This document shows, one piece after another, positions 27,335 through 34,917 of a stretch of 64,000 nucleotides of DNA. Source of the DNA: Mycobacterium lehmannii (GTDB taxonomy: Bacteria > Actinomycetota > Actinomycetes > Mycobacteriales > Mycobacteriaceae); NCBI RefSeq assembly GCF_002245535.1, contig NZ_NKCN01000007.1:124001-188000 (forward strand), given 5' to 3'. How positions within the stretch are numbered: position 1 is the first letter of the stretch; the number at the start of each line of letters is the position of its first letter. Both the position numbers and the translations under genes were made by a program. Under the pieces are notes generated by a model. That model had not been told where the DNA came from. It did not search any database and was given only the letters and a program-made list of their open reading frames with translations.

Positions 27335-28152
27335 TGCCCACCACCAAACGCACGGCGCCGGCTCCTGGTGAGGCGGACAAGCTGATCGCCCACCAGGCCC
27401 GGCTGTTGAAGGCGCCGCGGATCGCGGCGCACTACCAGCGGCTGGCCGAGCAGGGCCGGGCCGCGAACTGGTCGTTGGAGGACTACCTCGGGGCGGTGTT
27501 GGCCGTGGAGTCCAATGCCCGCGCTGAATCTGGTGCCCGCCAACGCGTCCGATATGCAGGATTCCCGGCAATCAAGACGATCACCGATTTCGACTTCACC
27601 GCTCAACCAGCAGTCGACCGCGCTCAGATCGCGGGCTTAGAGGCCGGGGGCTGGCCTGCTGAAGCCCGCAACATCGTGCTGCTCGGGCCTCCAGGCACCG
27701 GCAAGACCCATCTGGCGACCGCGCTGGCGATCGCTGCCGCCCACGCCGGGCACCGGGTCGCATTCGCCCCGGCCACTGGCTGGATCACCCGGCTGGCAGA
27801 AGCGCATCGCACCAACCGCCTCGCTGCCGAACTGCGCAAGATATCCCGCTACGGGCTGATCGTCATCGACGAAGTCGGATACATCCCGTTCGACACCGAA
27901 GCGGCCAACCTGTTCTTCCAACTGGTCTCCACCCGCTACGAGAAATCCTCGATCGTCCTGACCTCTAACCTGCCGTTCTCCAGGTGGGGGCAGGTTTTCG
28001 GAGAAGCCACGATCGCCTCACCCATGATCGACCGGATCGTGCACCACGCCGACGTCATCGCTCTCAAAGGCGCCAGCTACCGCATCAAACACACCGCGAT
28101 CGACACACTGCCCTCCGTCGAAGCCGACCGTGAGGCAGACTCAACCCCGTAA
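27334..28152 (+). CDS. istB: IstB, IS21 transposition helper ATPase
   Basis: 272 residues, full length. AAA+ ATPase of the DnaC/IstB type with Walker [16 protein letters not shown] (about residue 114), Walker B LIVIDEVGYIPFD, and sensor SIVLTSNLPFSRWGQVF. It loads on DNA and guides IstA to the target. With istA missing it is an orphan, though its own reading frame is intact. Confidence 0.93.
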   Translation: MPTTKRTAPAPGEADKLIAHQARLLKAPRIAAHYQRLAEQGRAANWSLEDYLGAVLAVESNARAESGARQRVRYAGFPAIKTITDFDFTAQPAVDRAQIAGLEAGGWPAEARNIVLLGPPGTGKTHLATALAIAAAHAGHRVAFAPATGWITRLAEAHRTNRLAAELRKISRYGLIVIDEVGYIPFDTEAANLFFQLVSTRYEKSSIVLTSNLPFSRWGQVFGEATIASPMIDRIVHHADVIALKGASYRIKHTAIDTLPSVEADREADSTP

Positions 28153-28154
28153 AC

Positions 28155-28197
28155 CTGCTCACTTTTCAACCGCAGCAGGCTGCTCAGGATTCAACCG
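28155..28197 (+). repeat. istB: IS21 right-end transposase-binding repeats
   Basis: Two similar 18-mers in the same orientation, CTGCTCACTTTTCAACCG (28155-28172) and CTGCTCAGGATTCAACCG (28180-28197), starting 25 bases apart and followed by TGACA. Such repeated sites at the ends are characteristic of IS21 elements. Confidence 0.75.
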
Positions 28198-28307
28198 GAG
28201 CTGACATTTGCCTGCGGTCAAACTCCCGGCTTCCTGGTTGCTCGCCTATCAGAACAATGTGCGGGGGTGTGGTTCTCCAGCCCGCTCGCCCTCATCGATC
28301 CGCCCTA

Positions 28308-29242
28308 TCACCTTGGCGTTAGTCTTCCCGAGGCGACTCGCGCTTGCCACGTGTCCAGTACAAACTCTGCGACAGTCACTGTTGCGTTCAGCGCCAATCG
28401 CGCGTGCCTCGTCAGCGCCACGCTGCGTTTCGACTGCCCGTGGCCTATTCCTAGCTCGTTGCGCAACTCGGCCAACGACTGAATTGTAGTGACCAAAGTC
28501 CGCAAGATCTGCTGCGCAGACTCGCTACCCTTCGCGCTCTCAGGAACCGAATCCGATTTCAGCTCAAGCAGATCGGCAACGTGCCGGTAGAGCTGAGGGA
28601 TGTCTTCCCGCTGCCCGTACGCCACGCCTGAGCGATCAAGAATGATCCTGAAGAGGCTCTCTACCAAATTCTCGACGACGAAATCGCCGCGGCCGGATCC
28701 GAGGCCAGGCTGTCACGAATGCGGACAAGATGCTCTTCGAGCACCTCCGGATCGGTCAGAAGCTCACGTTCACGGAGCCGAAGTTCAGGGGTTGTGCCAT
28801 GAAACGACTCCCGGCGACGCCATCCGTAGACGGCATGGCCACTGATCCAGTCAGCCGGGTAGAGCTCGTAGCCGTCCCGCGCCAGTGCTTCGTTGAATGA
28901 CTTGAGGAGTTCGGCAGCTTCCTCTTCATCAGGTCTGACGACCGGGTGCAGCGTCTCCGCGAGGAATCGCAGGACGAGTTCATCATCGCCGTATTGCAAC
29001 CCGAAGCGGCTGTCGGTGAATATCCAGTCGTCCGGCCAGTCTTGAGGGTTGTTGACGCGATGCTGCCAAATGTCACCGGCGGCGGACTTATATCTCGAAT
29101 CCGTGCTTGGCATCGAATCCAAGTCATAGATTCGCGCCAAGAAGTCCGGTTCTTCCAACCTTCCCTCCCACAACACCTTCGACAGGCTGATGGTGTCGAA
29201 GACCTTGCGGCGCGTGACATGGGTGATGAGCTTCTTCGCCAC
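28308..29242 (-). pseudogene. AbiJ-type abortive-infection protein, split by a frameshift
   Basis: Two minus-strand frames together make one protein of about 311 residues. The first (29242 down to 28661, GTG start) carries an AbiJ N-terminal-like domain (IYDLDSMPSTDSRYKSAAGD; FTDSRFGLQYGDDELVLRFL). The second (28667 down to 28308) holds the Abi C-terminal domain (TLVTTIQSLAELRNELGIGHG; TRHARLALNATVTVAEFVLD). At about 28670 the frame is lost: one extra base there would turn SDPAAAISSSRIW-stop into AISSSKNLVESLFRIIL. Abi proteins abort growth of phage-infected cells. As read the gene is broken, unless the base is a sequencing error. Confidence 0.75.
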
Positions 29243-29363
29243 GCCCCTACAACCCCTTTGAAGCCTCGGCCCGACCCTGGTCGATCAGGCGCGCTTCACC
29301 GATTATGGGGATCTGCGCGACAACACCCCGGATTTGATAGGAAGTCGCACCCCGGCGGCGCAC

Positions 29364-29448
29364 ACCCACCAAACGCAAAGGTCACGAACCATTTCTGGTT
29401 CGTGACCTCATGCGTCGCAGTTCGTAGAACCGCTCTTGCTTGTGGGCG
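29364..29448 (-). repeat. Left copy of the tRNA-Leu 3'-flank repeat (candidate att site)
   Basis: Matches the flank of tRNA-Leu at 48317-48397 in the same order and spacing: ACCCACCAAAC, CAAAGGTCACGA, TTCGTGACCT, GTTCGTAGAACCGCTC and TTGTGGGCG. The last block includes the final six bases of the tRNA. It marks the left end of the accessory island. Confidence 0.65.
29379..29408 (-). terminator. Hairpin copied from the tRNA-Leu terminator
   Basis: Stem AGGTCACGAACC / GGTTCGTGACCT (12 bases, perfect) with loop ATTTCT. It is the counterpart of the hairpin below tRNA-Leu but differs in loop and in compensating stem bases, as expected of a copy from another lineage. Confidence 0.7.
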
Positions 29449-29753
29449 GTTCAGTTGTGCTGGTCAGTATGGGTTTCTGCGGTCGCTTCCACTGGGTTTT
29501 ACGGGTTTGTCCACAGCCTTTTCGATGCGCAGAGGCCGATCTGGCTGTGGCGTCGTGATGGCTGGTGAGCCTCGCGTCGGCCTGCGGGATCGGCTGCTTG
29601 TCGGAAGCTGAAGAACGCGGGCCAACGTTGCGTTGCCGGTCCTGCCCGAACTTGCTGTATCGCGGCCGAAATTTCCACAACCTTTTTCGCGTCGAACACA
29701 CCAATAACGGGCTGACCGAAGGAGCCAGTCCGCCTACCTGCGAGAAGGGTTTG

Positions 29754-31538
29754 TCAGCTGCGTCGGGGCGTCGGTGTGGGTGGGTGTCCGAGGTCGGCGG
29801 CAAGTTGGCGCAGCCGGATGTCGATGGCTTCGGTGCGCCCCATCTTGGGGTCGTGGTTCTGTTGGGCGCGGATGTTGACGGTCGCGGCGGCCAACGCGAT
29901 GGCGATCTTGATCATCGGCGTCCTGCGCGGCCCTGTGGTCAGTGAGTCCAGGCCGGCGACGTGGCGAGACTTGAGTTGGCTGAATCGTTGTTCGGTGAGT
30001 GATCGGGCGGCTTCGAAGTAGAGGGTGTGCTCCCATGAGCCGGGGACAAGGTCCCACTGGGCCATCTTGAGCTGGCCGTCGGTGAGGTAGACGGTGATGC
30101 TGGAGTTACTACAGCACGCCATGGCGTCAGCCGGCCAGTCTGGTTCGGCCATCGGCAGTCCGCTGACCTCGGTATGCATCGATTCGGGTTTGTGCGGGCA
30201 CATGACTGTCCCCAGAGCTGCAGGGCAGACCTGCCGGATCTTGACCCGCTTCGGTGGCGTGGCGGCAAGTGCTGGCCGACCGAAGCGGCAGTCAGTCATT
30301 ACAGGCCTTGAGTGCAGCCCCATCAGGAAGGGATAGATGGCTTGCAAGCGGCGATCGTGGGCTCCGAAATTGTCTTGTGCAAGCAGTTCTTCGGTGCTGG
30401 GAGTGCGGTGGCCGGTGATCCGTTTGATCACCGCGGGACAGTAGAACGCGCCGGCGTACTGCAGGGGTCCGGGTTCGGGTCCGTCGGGAGCGCCCGGCGG
30501 TGAGGCGCTCGGGTATTCGACTGTCCAGTGTTTCGGGTATCGCACCACCGGTGAGAAGCCTTGTTTGAGCATGAGTTCGGCGAATCCGCTCTTGGGGTTG
30601 TAACCCATGTCGGCGGTGAGCAGCGGTCGCCGAGATCGGCCGCTCCTACCTTCGCGGCGGCCATCGACACCGTTGCGGCGAGCGTGGGTCAACGCGGTCG
30701 CTAGGCCCTCGACGCTGCCGCTGGTCGGGGCGTGGACGTCCATGCCGACGAACAGGGCGGGCTGGGCGTGCAGGGCGTCGCGGCGCGCGACCCGGGACAC
30801 GAAGGTGGCTCCGATGCCGAATCCGCTGGATTTGATCTCTCCTGGGATGCCGGGTTGTTTGATTTGGCCGCGTTTGTCGCGGGCCCAGTACCGCGCTACC
30901 GAGGATGCGCCGCGGTAGCGCTCTGGACGGGTGCCCAGCATGCCGTCGGGTGTTGCGGTGTTGATGATTGTTTCGTCGACGACGACGTCGCCGTGGCAGT
31001 CGGGTGGGGCAACGGTCCTGATCGACCCGTAGAGCAGATCGTTGATCACTGCGGTCAGTCGTTGATTGGCCGCGGCGCTGCGGGCATGGTCCTCGGGGCT
31101 GCGGGCGTGGAGGCGGGCGGTGTATTCGGCGTTGGTCATCCGCCGGGCGGGCAGATCTGTGTCAGGGTCCAGGGGTTGCATGCGCAAGCTCCAGAACCGG
31201 TGGAAGCGTTTGTACTCGGTGTCTGCCATGGTGCTGATGGCGGTGCAGTCTTGTCCTGCCATGCCGACCGCGGCGAGCTGATTGGCGCTGAATTCGCCGA
31301 GGGTGTCCATGGTGCCCCGCAGACTGTACGGGCGCCCGATGATGAATCGCACAAGCAGCGCGACGAGCACCCCGGTCACGGTGTAGGTAATCCCTACGGG
31401 CTTGCGGCCGCCCGGCTGTGCGGTGTGGCGGTAATAGTCTTCGATGCTCTGTGCTGCACCGGATTTCACGATCGTCTCCAGCGCAGTGGCGAATACATCG
31501 TCGGCGATCGTGGACAGCTGCTGTCGGTTCCGGATCAT
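29754..31538 (-). CDS. DDE transposase-like protein
   Basis: 594 residues. Likely catalytic acids are seen at about residue 188 (GDVVVDETIINT), about 309 (LLTADMGYNPKSGFAELML) and about 517 (LTEQRFSQLKSRHVAGLDSL); the last resembles the E-x6-K/R helix of IS4/IS1182-type DDE transposases. The ATG overlaps the stop of the tyrosine-recombinase-like gene as ATGA, so the two are translated together. No clear terminal inverted repeats could be found by eye. A transposase is likely, but the family is not recognised with confidence. Confidence 0.65.
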   Translation of the reverse strand: MIRNRQQLSTIADDVFATALETIVKSGAAQSIEDYYRHTAQPGGRKPVGITYTVTGVLVALLVRFIIGRPYSLRGTMDTLGEFSANQLAAVGMAGQDCTAISTMADTEYKRFHRFWSLRMQPLDPDTDLPARRMTNAEYTARLHARSPEDHARSAAANQRLTAVINDLLYGSIRTVAPPDCHGDVVVDETIINTATPDGMLGTRPERYRGASSVARYWARDKRGQIKQPGIPGEIKSSGFGIGATFVSRVARRDALHAQPALFVGMDVHAPTSGSVEGLATALTHARRNGVDGRREGRSGRSRRPLLTADMGYNPKSGFAELMLKQGFSPVVRYPKHWTVEYPSASPPGAPDGPEPGPLQYAGAFYCPAVIKRITGHRTPSTEELLAQDNFGAHDRRLQAIYPFLMGLHSRPVMTDCRFGRPALAATPPKRVKIRQVCPAALGTVMCPHKPESMHTEVSGLPMAEPDWPADAMACCSNSSITVYLTDGQLKMAQWDLVPGSWEHTLYFEAARSLTEQRFSQLKSRHVAGLDSLTTGPRRTPMIKIAIALAAATVNIRAQQNHDPKMGRTEAIDIRLRQLAADLGHPPTPTPRRS

Positions 31539-32608
31539 CGCCGTACCTCGTCGAGGATGGTGATGGCGTGGCGCAGCTTGTATTGGGTCACCAGGCTGCG
31601 TTCATCGACGAGGATCCGCAGTTCGCACAGGTCGGCGAGTTGTTGCAGCAGTACTGCCGGGATGCGTTCGGCCAGATCCAGCACCCACCGATTCCGCAGC
31701 GCAACCGGATCGATGGTGGGGTGGCCGTGGTTGCGCAGTTGCTCACCGACCCGGTTGACGATGTTGCGCTCAGCGGCAACGGCGTGTGGGGCCAAGATGA
31801 GGCGGTCGCCGAGGCCTGCCGCAAGTCCCACGAGCCGGGCACCGATCTCGCGGTCCCAGACCGGCACCTGCCGCACACCTCCGCCAAGATTCGGCAACGC
31901 CACAACTGCGACTGCACGACCGTCGACGGTGGTGGTCGTGATCGCGGTGCCGCGCAGGCTCCGGAAGTCCGCCGGCCGGGCGCCTGCACCGTAGCTGAGG
32001 TCCAGCAGTGCTTGCGTCCGTTGTGATAGGCGTGCCGGCAGCCGCGGTATCAGCGTCCGCAGGCGCGCGATCTCGGCATGGCTGGCCACCGGGTGACGCG
32101 GCCGCGCAAGCGCATTCGTACCGATCCTGGGTGGGAACTGCTGTGGATGTAGACGACGGCCCGTCCGGTACAGGATGTAGCGGCGCTGGTCAGCGGATCG
32201 CTTGCTGGCGGTGGCAGTGGCGGCCAGGTGTTCGTCGACGTTGGCCCTGGTAAACGCCCGTACCGGGTCGACCACATCGCCGAACGCCGCCCACACCAGG
32301 AAACGAGCCACGTGGCCGACATCTTTGCGGTCTTGTTCGGCGCTGGTGAACGGCACCTGACACCGCAGGGTCGCGGCCGCCGTGATCGCTGCGCGCGCGA
32401 CCTCCGGATCGTCGGCACCGACGGTCTGGCGCAGCAGTGTGGCCAGCCGGTCATGCTCCGACGGTGGCAGCGCGGGAAGCTCCCTCACCGCGGATTGAGC
32501 GACGAGCATTGTTGTCTTCGCCGCTGACTCCGCGGCGGGACCGTGAGCAGCCGCCTGAGGGCTGACCGGTGGGCTGGCCGCGATGGTCATCTTCTTGAAC
32601 CGCGCCAT
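31535..32608 (-). CDS. Tyrosine-recombinase-like protein coupled to the DDE transposase
   Basis: 357 residues from the ATG at 32606-32608 (MARFKKMTIAASPPV); a TTG at 32647 is possible. The C-terminal half follows the phage-integrase fold: TQALLDLSYGAGARPADFRS aligns with the conserved Arg box I (about residue 210), and VALRNRWVLDLAERIPAVLL resembles box II but lacks the usual His-x-x-Arg histidine. A clear catalytic Tyr is not obvious (LVTQYKLRHAI is a candidate). It may be a degenerate integrase serving as a DNA-binding partner of the transposase. Confidence 0.55.
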   Translation of the reverse strand: MARFKKMTIAASPPVSPQAAAHGPAAESAAKTTMLVAQSAVRELPALPPSEHDRLATLLRQTVGADDPEVARAAITAAATLRCQVPFTSAEQDRKDVGHVARFLVWAAFGDVVDPVRAFTRANVDEHLAATATASKRSADQRRYILYRTGRRLHPQQFPPRIGTNALARPRHPVASHAEIARLRTLIPRLPARLSQRTQALLDLSYGAGARPADFRSLRGTAITTTTVDGRAVAVVALPNLGGGVRQVPVWDREIGARLVGLAAGLGDRLILAPHAVAAERNIVNRVGEQLRNHGHPTIDPVALRNRWVLDLAERIPAVLLQQLADLCELRILVDERSLVTQYKLRHAITILDEVRR

Positions 32609-32964
32609 CAGCGGGCCGTGCTCGCCCCGATTGACCAACAGTCGCAAGCTGGTCGGCCTTCACGGTTTCGGTTGGGCGTCTTCGCGCCCAGCAACCTCGG
32701 CCCCAGGATTCGGTCGAGGCAATCCGGCGTGGACGGTTGACAGGTTTGTTCGTGCACGGTGGAATACACCTATCCCTCCTTGAGGGGTCTAGAGCCGAGA
32801 GACTCTTGATGAACGCCGAAGCTGGGTTGCCCCCCAGCTTTTGGCATTTCTGGGCTCGGCAAAGCCGAGCAAGGTGAATGTTCGCGTTTCGGCGCGAGAA
32901 CCGTTTAAGAGCTACCTATTCGGGCGTCCTTCCCTTGATTGCGGTCGTCGTGAAGCGGCCCCGC
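32609..32964 (-). other. Intergenic stretch without a convincing gene
   Basis: Lies upstream of the recombinase-like gene and downstream of the ribbon-helix-helix gene. It presumably holds the promoter of the recombinase/transposase operon and one end of that element. Frames here are short and lack ribosome sites. Confidence 0.4.
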
Positions 32965-33183
32965 CTACGTCCTGTCTGCCGATGCCGGCGAGTCCGCGCC
33001 AGAGCACTGCGTGGAACTGGTATCTGTTTGGTGAGGCAGTGCCCCGGCAAGAAGACGCTCCCCCGTTTGGGATAACGTCAGACTTTGGGCATCGGCATAG
33101 TCATAGATTCGGGCAGCCAGCTCCGGGGTTAAGCTGAACTCCACGCGCACACGCTCGCGGCGTTTCATCACCGGTCGAGCCAT
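32965..33183 (-). CDS. Small ribbon-helix-helix-like DNA-binding protein
   Basis: 72 residues from the ATG at 33181-33183, with AGAGGTGG about 7 bases upstream. The sequence RERVRVEFSLTPELAARIYD followed by YADAQSLTLSQTGERLLAGA fits a beta strand plus two helices of the RHH/CopG fold. Such proteins are often antitoxins or element regulators; no toxin gene is adjacent. The frame is open further upstream, but without a good start. Confidence 0.55.
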   Translation of the reverse strand: MARPVMKRRERVRVEFSLTPELAARIYDYADAQSLTLSQTGERLLAGALPHQTDTSSTQCSGADSPASADRT

Positions 33184-33591
33184 CGCAAACCACCTCTGCC
33201 GTGGGGTCCGGATCACTCCGGAGAAGGCCGAAAGATCTCGTGGCGCGAATATAGCCGAACATTGGCTACACCCGTTTCTGGCAATATCGATCTGCACTGT
33301 AATCCGTTGCTTCTCAAGAGCTTTGGGTTCTATATCGGCATGCGGATTTCGGGGGCCGATATAGGTAAACACGTTGTGCGAAAGCATATTTCGTGTAGAT
33401 TCTGCGGACGATCCGATCGTGCGCGCTGCACGGAATCTCTACCCCAACAGAAAGAAAGCGCCGCTCGGCGTGTCGTCGGCGCACGCGACGATCGCGATGT
33501 GCTCGGATGGCATCGCGACCGAATGAGTGGCTGTCGTCGCGTCACCGACTGGCAGGACGAAGCACTCTGGCGAACGACACGTCAGCTAGTG
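33184..33591 (-). other. AT-richer intergenic stretch
   Basis: Contains an AT-rich stretch around 33280-33400 that could serve as promoter for the RHH gene (leftward). No coding frame stands out on either strand. Confidence 0.4.
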
Positions 33592-33765
33592 CTACCGCCA
33601 GGCGCCTTCCATAATCGCCGGATCAACGACATCGGCTGCAGCCGTCGCCGCCCTATCGAGATCCTCAACAGTCAGCCCATAAATGTATCCAGCATCCACG
33701 TCTGAACGCTGACGCAGGTCGTCGTCTGATAGCTCGGAGACCCGCTCGGCCGATGGATCTGTCAT
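33592..33765 (-). CDS. Small acidic hypothetical protein
   Basis: 57 residues beginning MTDPSAERVSELSDDDLRQR, with SDVDAGYIYGLTVEDLDRAA following and ending EGAWR. Acidic and helical. Coding-like composition and an ATG start, but no family recognised and no strong ribosome site. May be a small regulator or chance frame in the island. Confidence 0.35.
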   Translation of the reverse strand: MTDPSAERVSELSDDDLRQRSDVDAGYIYGLTVEDLDRAATAAADVVDPAIMEGAWR

Positions 33766-33937
33766 CTGAACGCCCTCACGAAACCGACGGTGCTGCGGCG
33801 CGCAGGCCGGCTTATCAAGGAGTTGCCACTACCACGGCAACGAGCTTGCACAATGCTCGCCTTCGAGCAACGATGCCCTGTGATAGTCCCCGTCGGCACC
33901 GCGAACGGGTGGGCTGGCCGTAGGAGGGCAACCAGCA

Positions 33938-34081
33938 ATGAAATTCCAAGACCGCGGTAGCGCCTACCTCGATCGAATGCTGGCCGATCCCAAGCGCGCT
34001 GAACGCGTCGCCCGGATCCGCCAACAGATGCACGCTGACGATTGCGCTTATCGAGCTGATCAGGAAGCAATGCAGGACTAG
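33938..34081 (+). CDS. Small hypothetical protein, resembling the N-terminus of XRE-type antitoxins
   Basis: 47 residues (MKFQDRGSAYLDRMLADPKR, ending ADQEAMQD) preceded by TAGGAGGG. The pattern LDRMLADPKRAERVARIRQQ resembles the helical leader that precedes the HTH in some mycobacterial antitoxin-type regulators, but the HTH itself is absent. It may be a truncated gene. Confidence 0.4.
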   Translation: MKFQDRGSAYLDRMLADPKRAERVARIRQQMHADDCAYRADQEAMQD

Positions 34082-34151
34082 TGGCACCTCGCCGCAGGCG
34101 CGGGGTAGGGCGGAGCGGGTCTGCTTAGGTACCGCGGAGCATGCCGCTCAG

Positions 34152-34418
34152 GTGGGCGAATTCTGGGCCTATCGCGTCCGACGTATCGAGGAGGTCGTGC
34201 AGGTCGACGTCCTGAAGCTGGGGACACAGCGGCCATCACGGGTGCTGGTCCGATGGGTCGATGAGACCTTCGAGGGTTGTCAGGAGTGGGTGCCGCCGGC
34301 GCGGCTGAAGGTCCGTTGGGATGGTGTTGATGCGTTCCGGGCGTACGGCCAGATGGGACACGATGCTTTGGAGACCGGTCCGTCCACCGGGCCGCTGAGG
34401 AGGTCTTCGACGCCGTGA
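34152..34418 (+). CDS. Conserved hypothetical protein, probably truncated
   Basis: 88 residues from a GTG; the frame may begin slightly earlier. VDVLKLGTQRPSRVLVRWVD and CQEWVPPARLKVRWDGVDAF look like a beta-barrel domain of actinobacterial hypothetical proteins. The C-terminal GPSTGPLRRSSTP looks like out-of-frame sequence, suggesting loss of the rest of the gene. No function known. Confidence 0.45.
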   Translation: MGEFWAYRVRRIEEVVQVDVLKLGTQRPSRVLVRWVDETFEGCQEWVPPARLKVRWDGVDAFRAYGQMGHDALETGPSTGPLRRSSTP

Positions 34419-34745
34419 TGCCTATGCGGTGGGATTTGGGCGGAAGTCCCCGAAGGGCTGTCGGCAAAGAACGAAGCCACGGATCCGGATCCCCGCCAAT
34501 GGCGCCGGGCGGCGTCGTGTCTGCGCGTGTGGGCGTGTCTAACGGTTTGAGTATCCAAACCGCGCCGGATGTGAGATCGTTCTGTTATAGGTGCGTGTGA
34601 CTGATGGGACTAGAGTGACTGATGCGATTTTGGTGAATCGCAGATGTGACTGCTAGCGCGTAGCGGGGTACCTACCAGGGCATATGGGTAGAGGATTTAC
34701 ACTCGTCGTATCCAGGGGGCTTCGGATGAAGGACAACAGCCAGAA
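34419..34745 (+). other. Intergenic stretch upstream of the membrane-protein gene
   Basis: 327 bases without a convincing gene; possibly the decayed end of the preceding gene, then an AT-rich promoter-like stretch (about 34540-34740) for the downstream membrane protein. Confidence 0.4.
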
Positions 34746-34892
34746 ATGACCCAACCAGCTAGCAATCCCGCAGAGAGCAGGCTGCGTGAACGGCTTGAGA
34801 AGCACGGGAGCCGCGGAATCGTGAAGGTTACATCCGCCGAGGGTGCTGCCGTCTCGCGGGAGACTGCGTCGAAGCTGGTTCCCGCTAGTTAG
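34746..34892 (+). CDS. Small hypothetical protein upstream of the membrane protein
   Basis: 48 residues (begins MTQPASNPAESRLRERLEKH; ends SRETASKLVPAS). Its end overlaps the open frame of the next gene. It could be a short leader gene translationally linked to it, or the displaced true N-terminus of that gene after a frameshift. No family recognised. Confidence 0.3.
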   Translation: MTQPASNPAESRLRERLEKHGSRGIVKVTSAEGAAVSRETASKLVPAS

Positions 34893-34917
34893 GACGGCTA
34901 GTCGGGGGACCGGGGCG

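Larger units (their letters stand above)
27182..28201 (+). mobile_element. Truncated IS21-family insertion sequence
   Basis: Only the last ~48 codons of istA, the whole istB and the right-end repeats remain; the left end and most of istA are gone. Without IstA it cannot move by itself. It was inserted downstream of the LppV-like gene. Confidence 0.85.
29243..29753 (+). other. Island left boundary region without a gene
   Basis: Between the Abi-like gene and the DDE transposase. It contains the left copy of the tRNA-Leu downstream repeat with its hairpin. A + strand frame ending near 29402 (VDQARFTDYGDLRDNTPDLI) may be the tail of a lost gene. There is a TTGTCCACA DnaA-type nonamer at 29507-29515. 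No intact gene seen. Confidence 0.5.

Noticed and set aside
29408..29803. 131-codon minus-strand frame at the island's left edge
   Set aside because: Overlaps the repeat/terminator copy and the transposase end; no family resemblance or ribosome site.
29754..32608. Terminal inverted repeats of the recombinase/transposase element
   Set aside because: Only a short TGACA-type similarity was seen near 29745 and 32738, not enough to define the ends.
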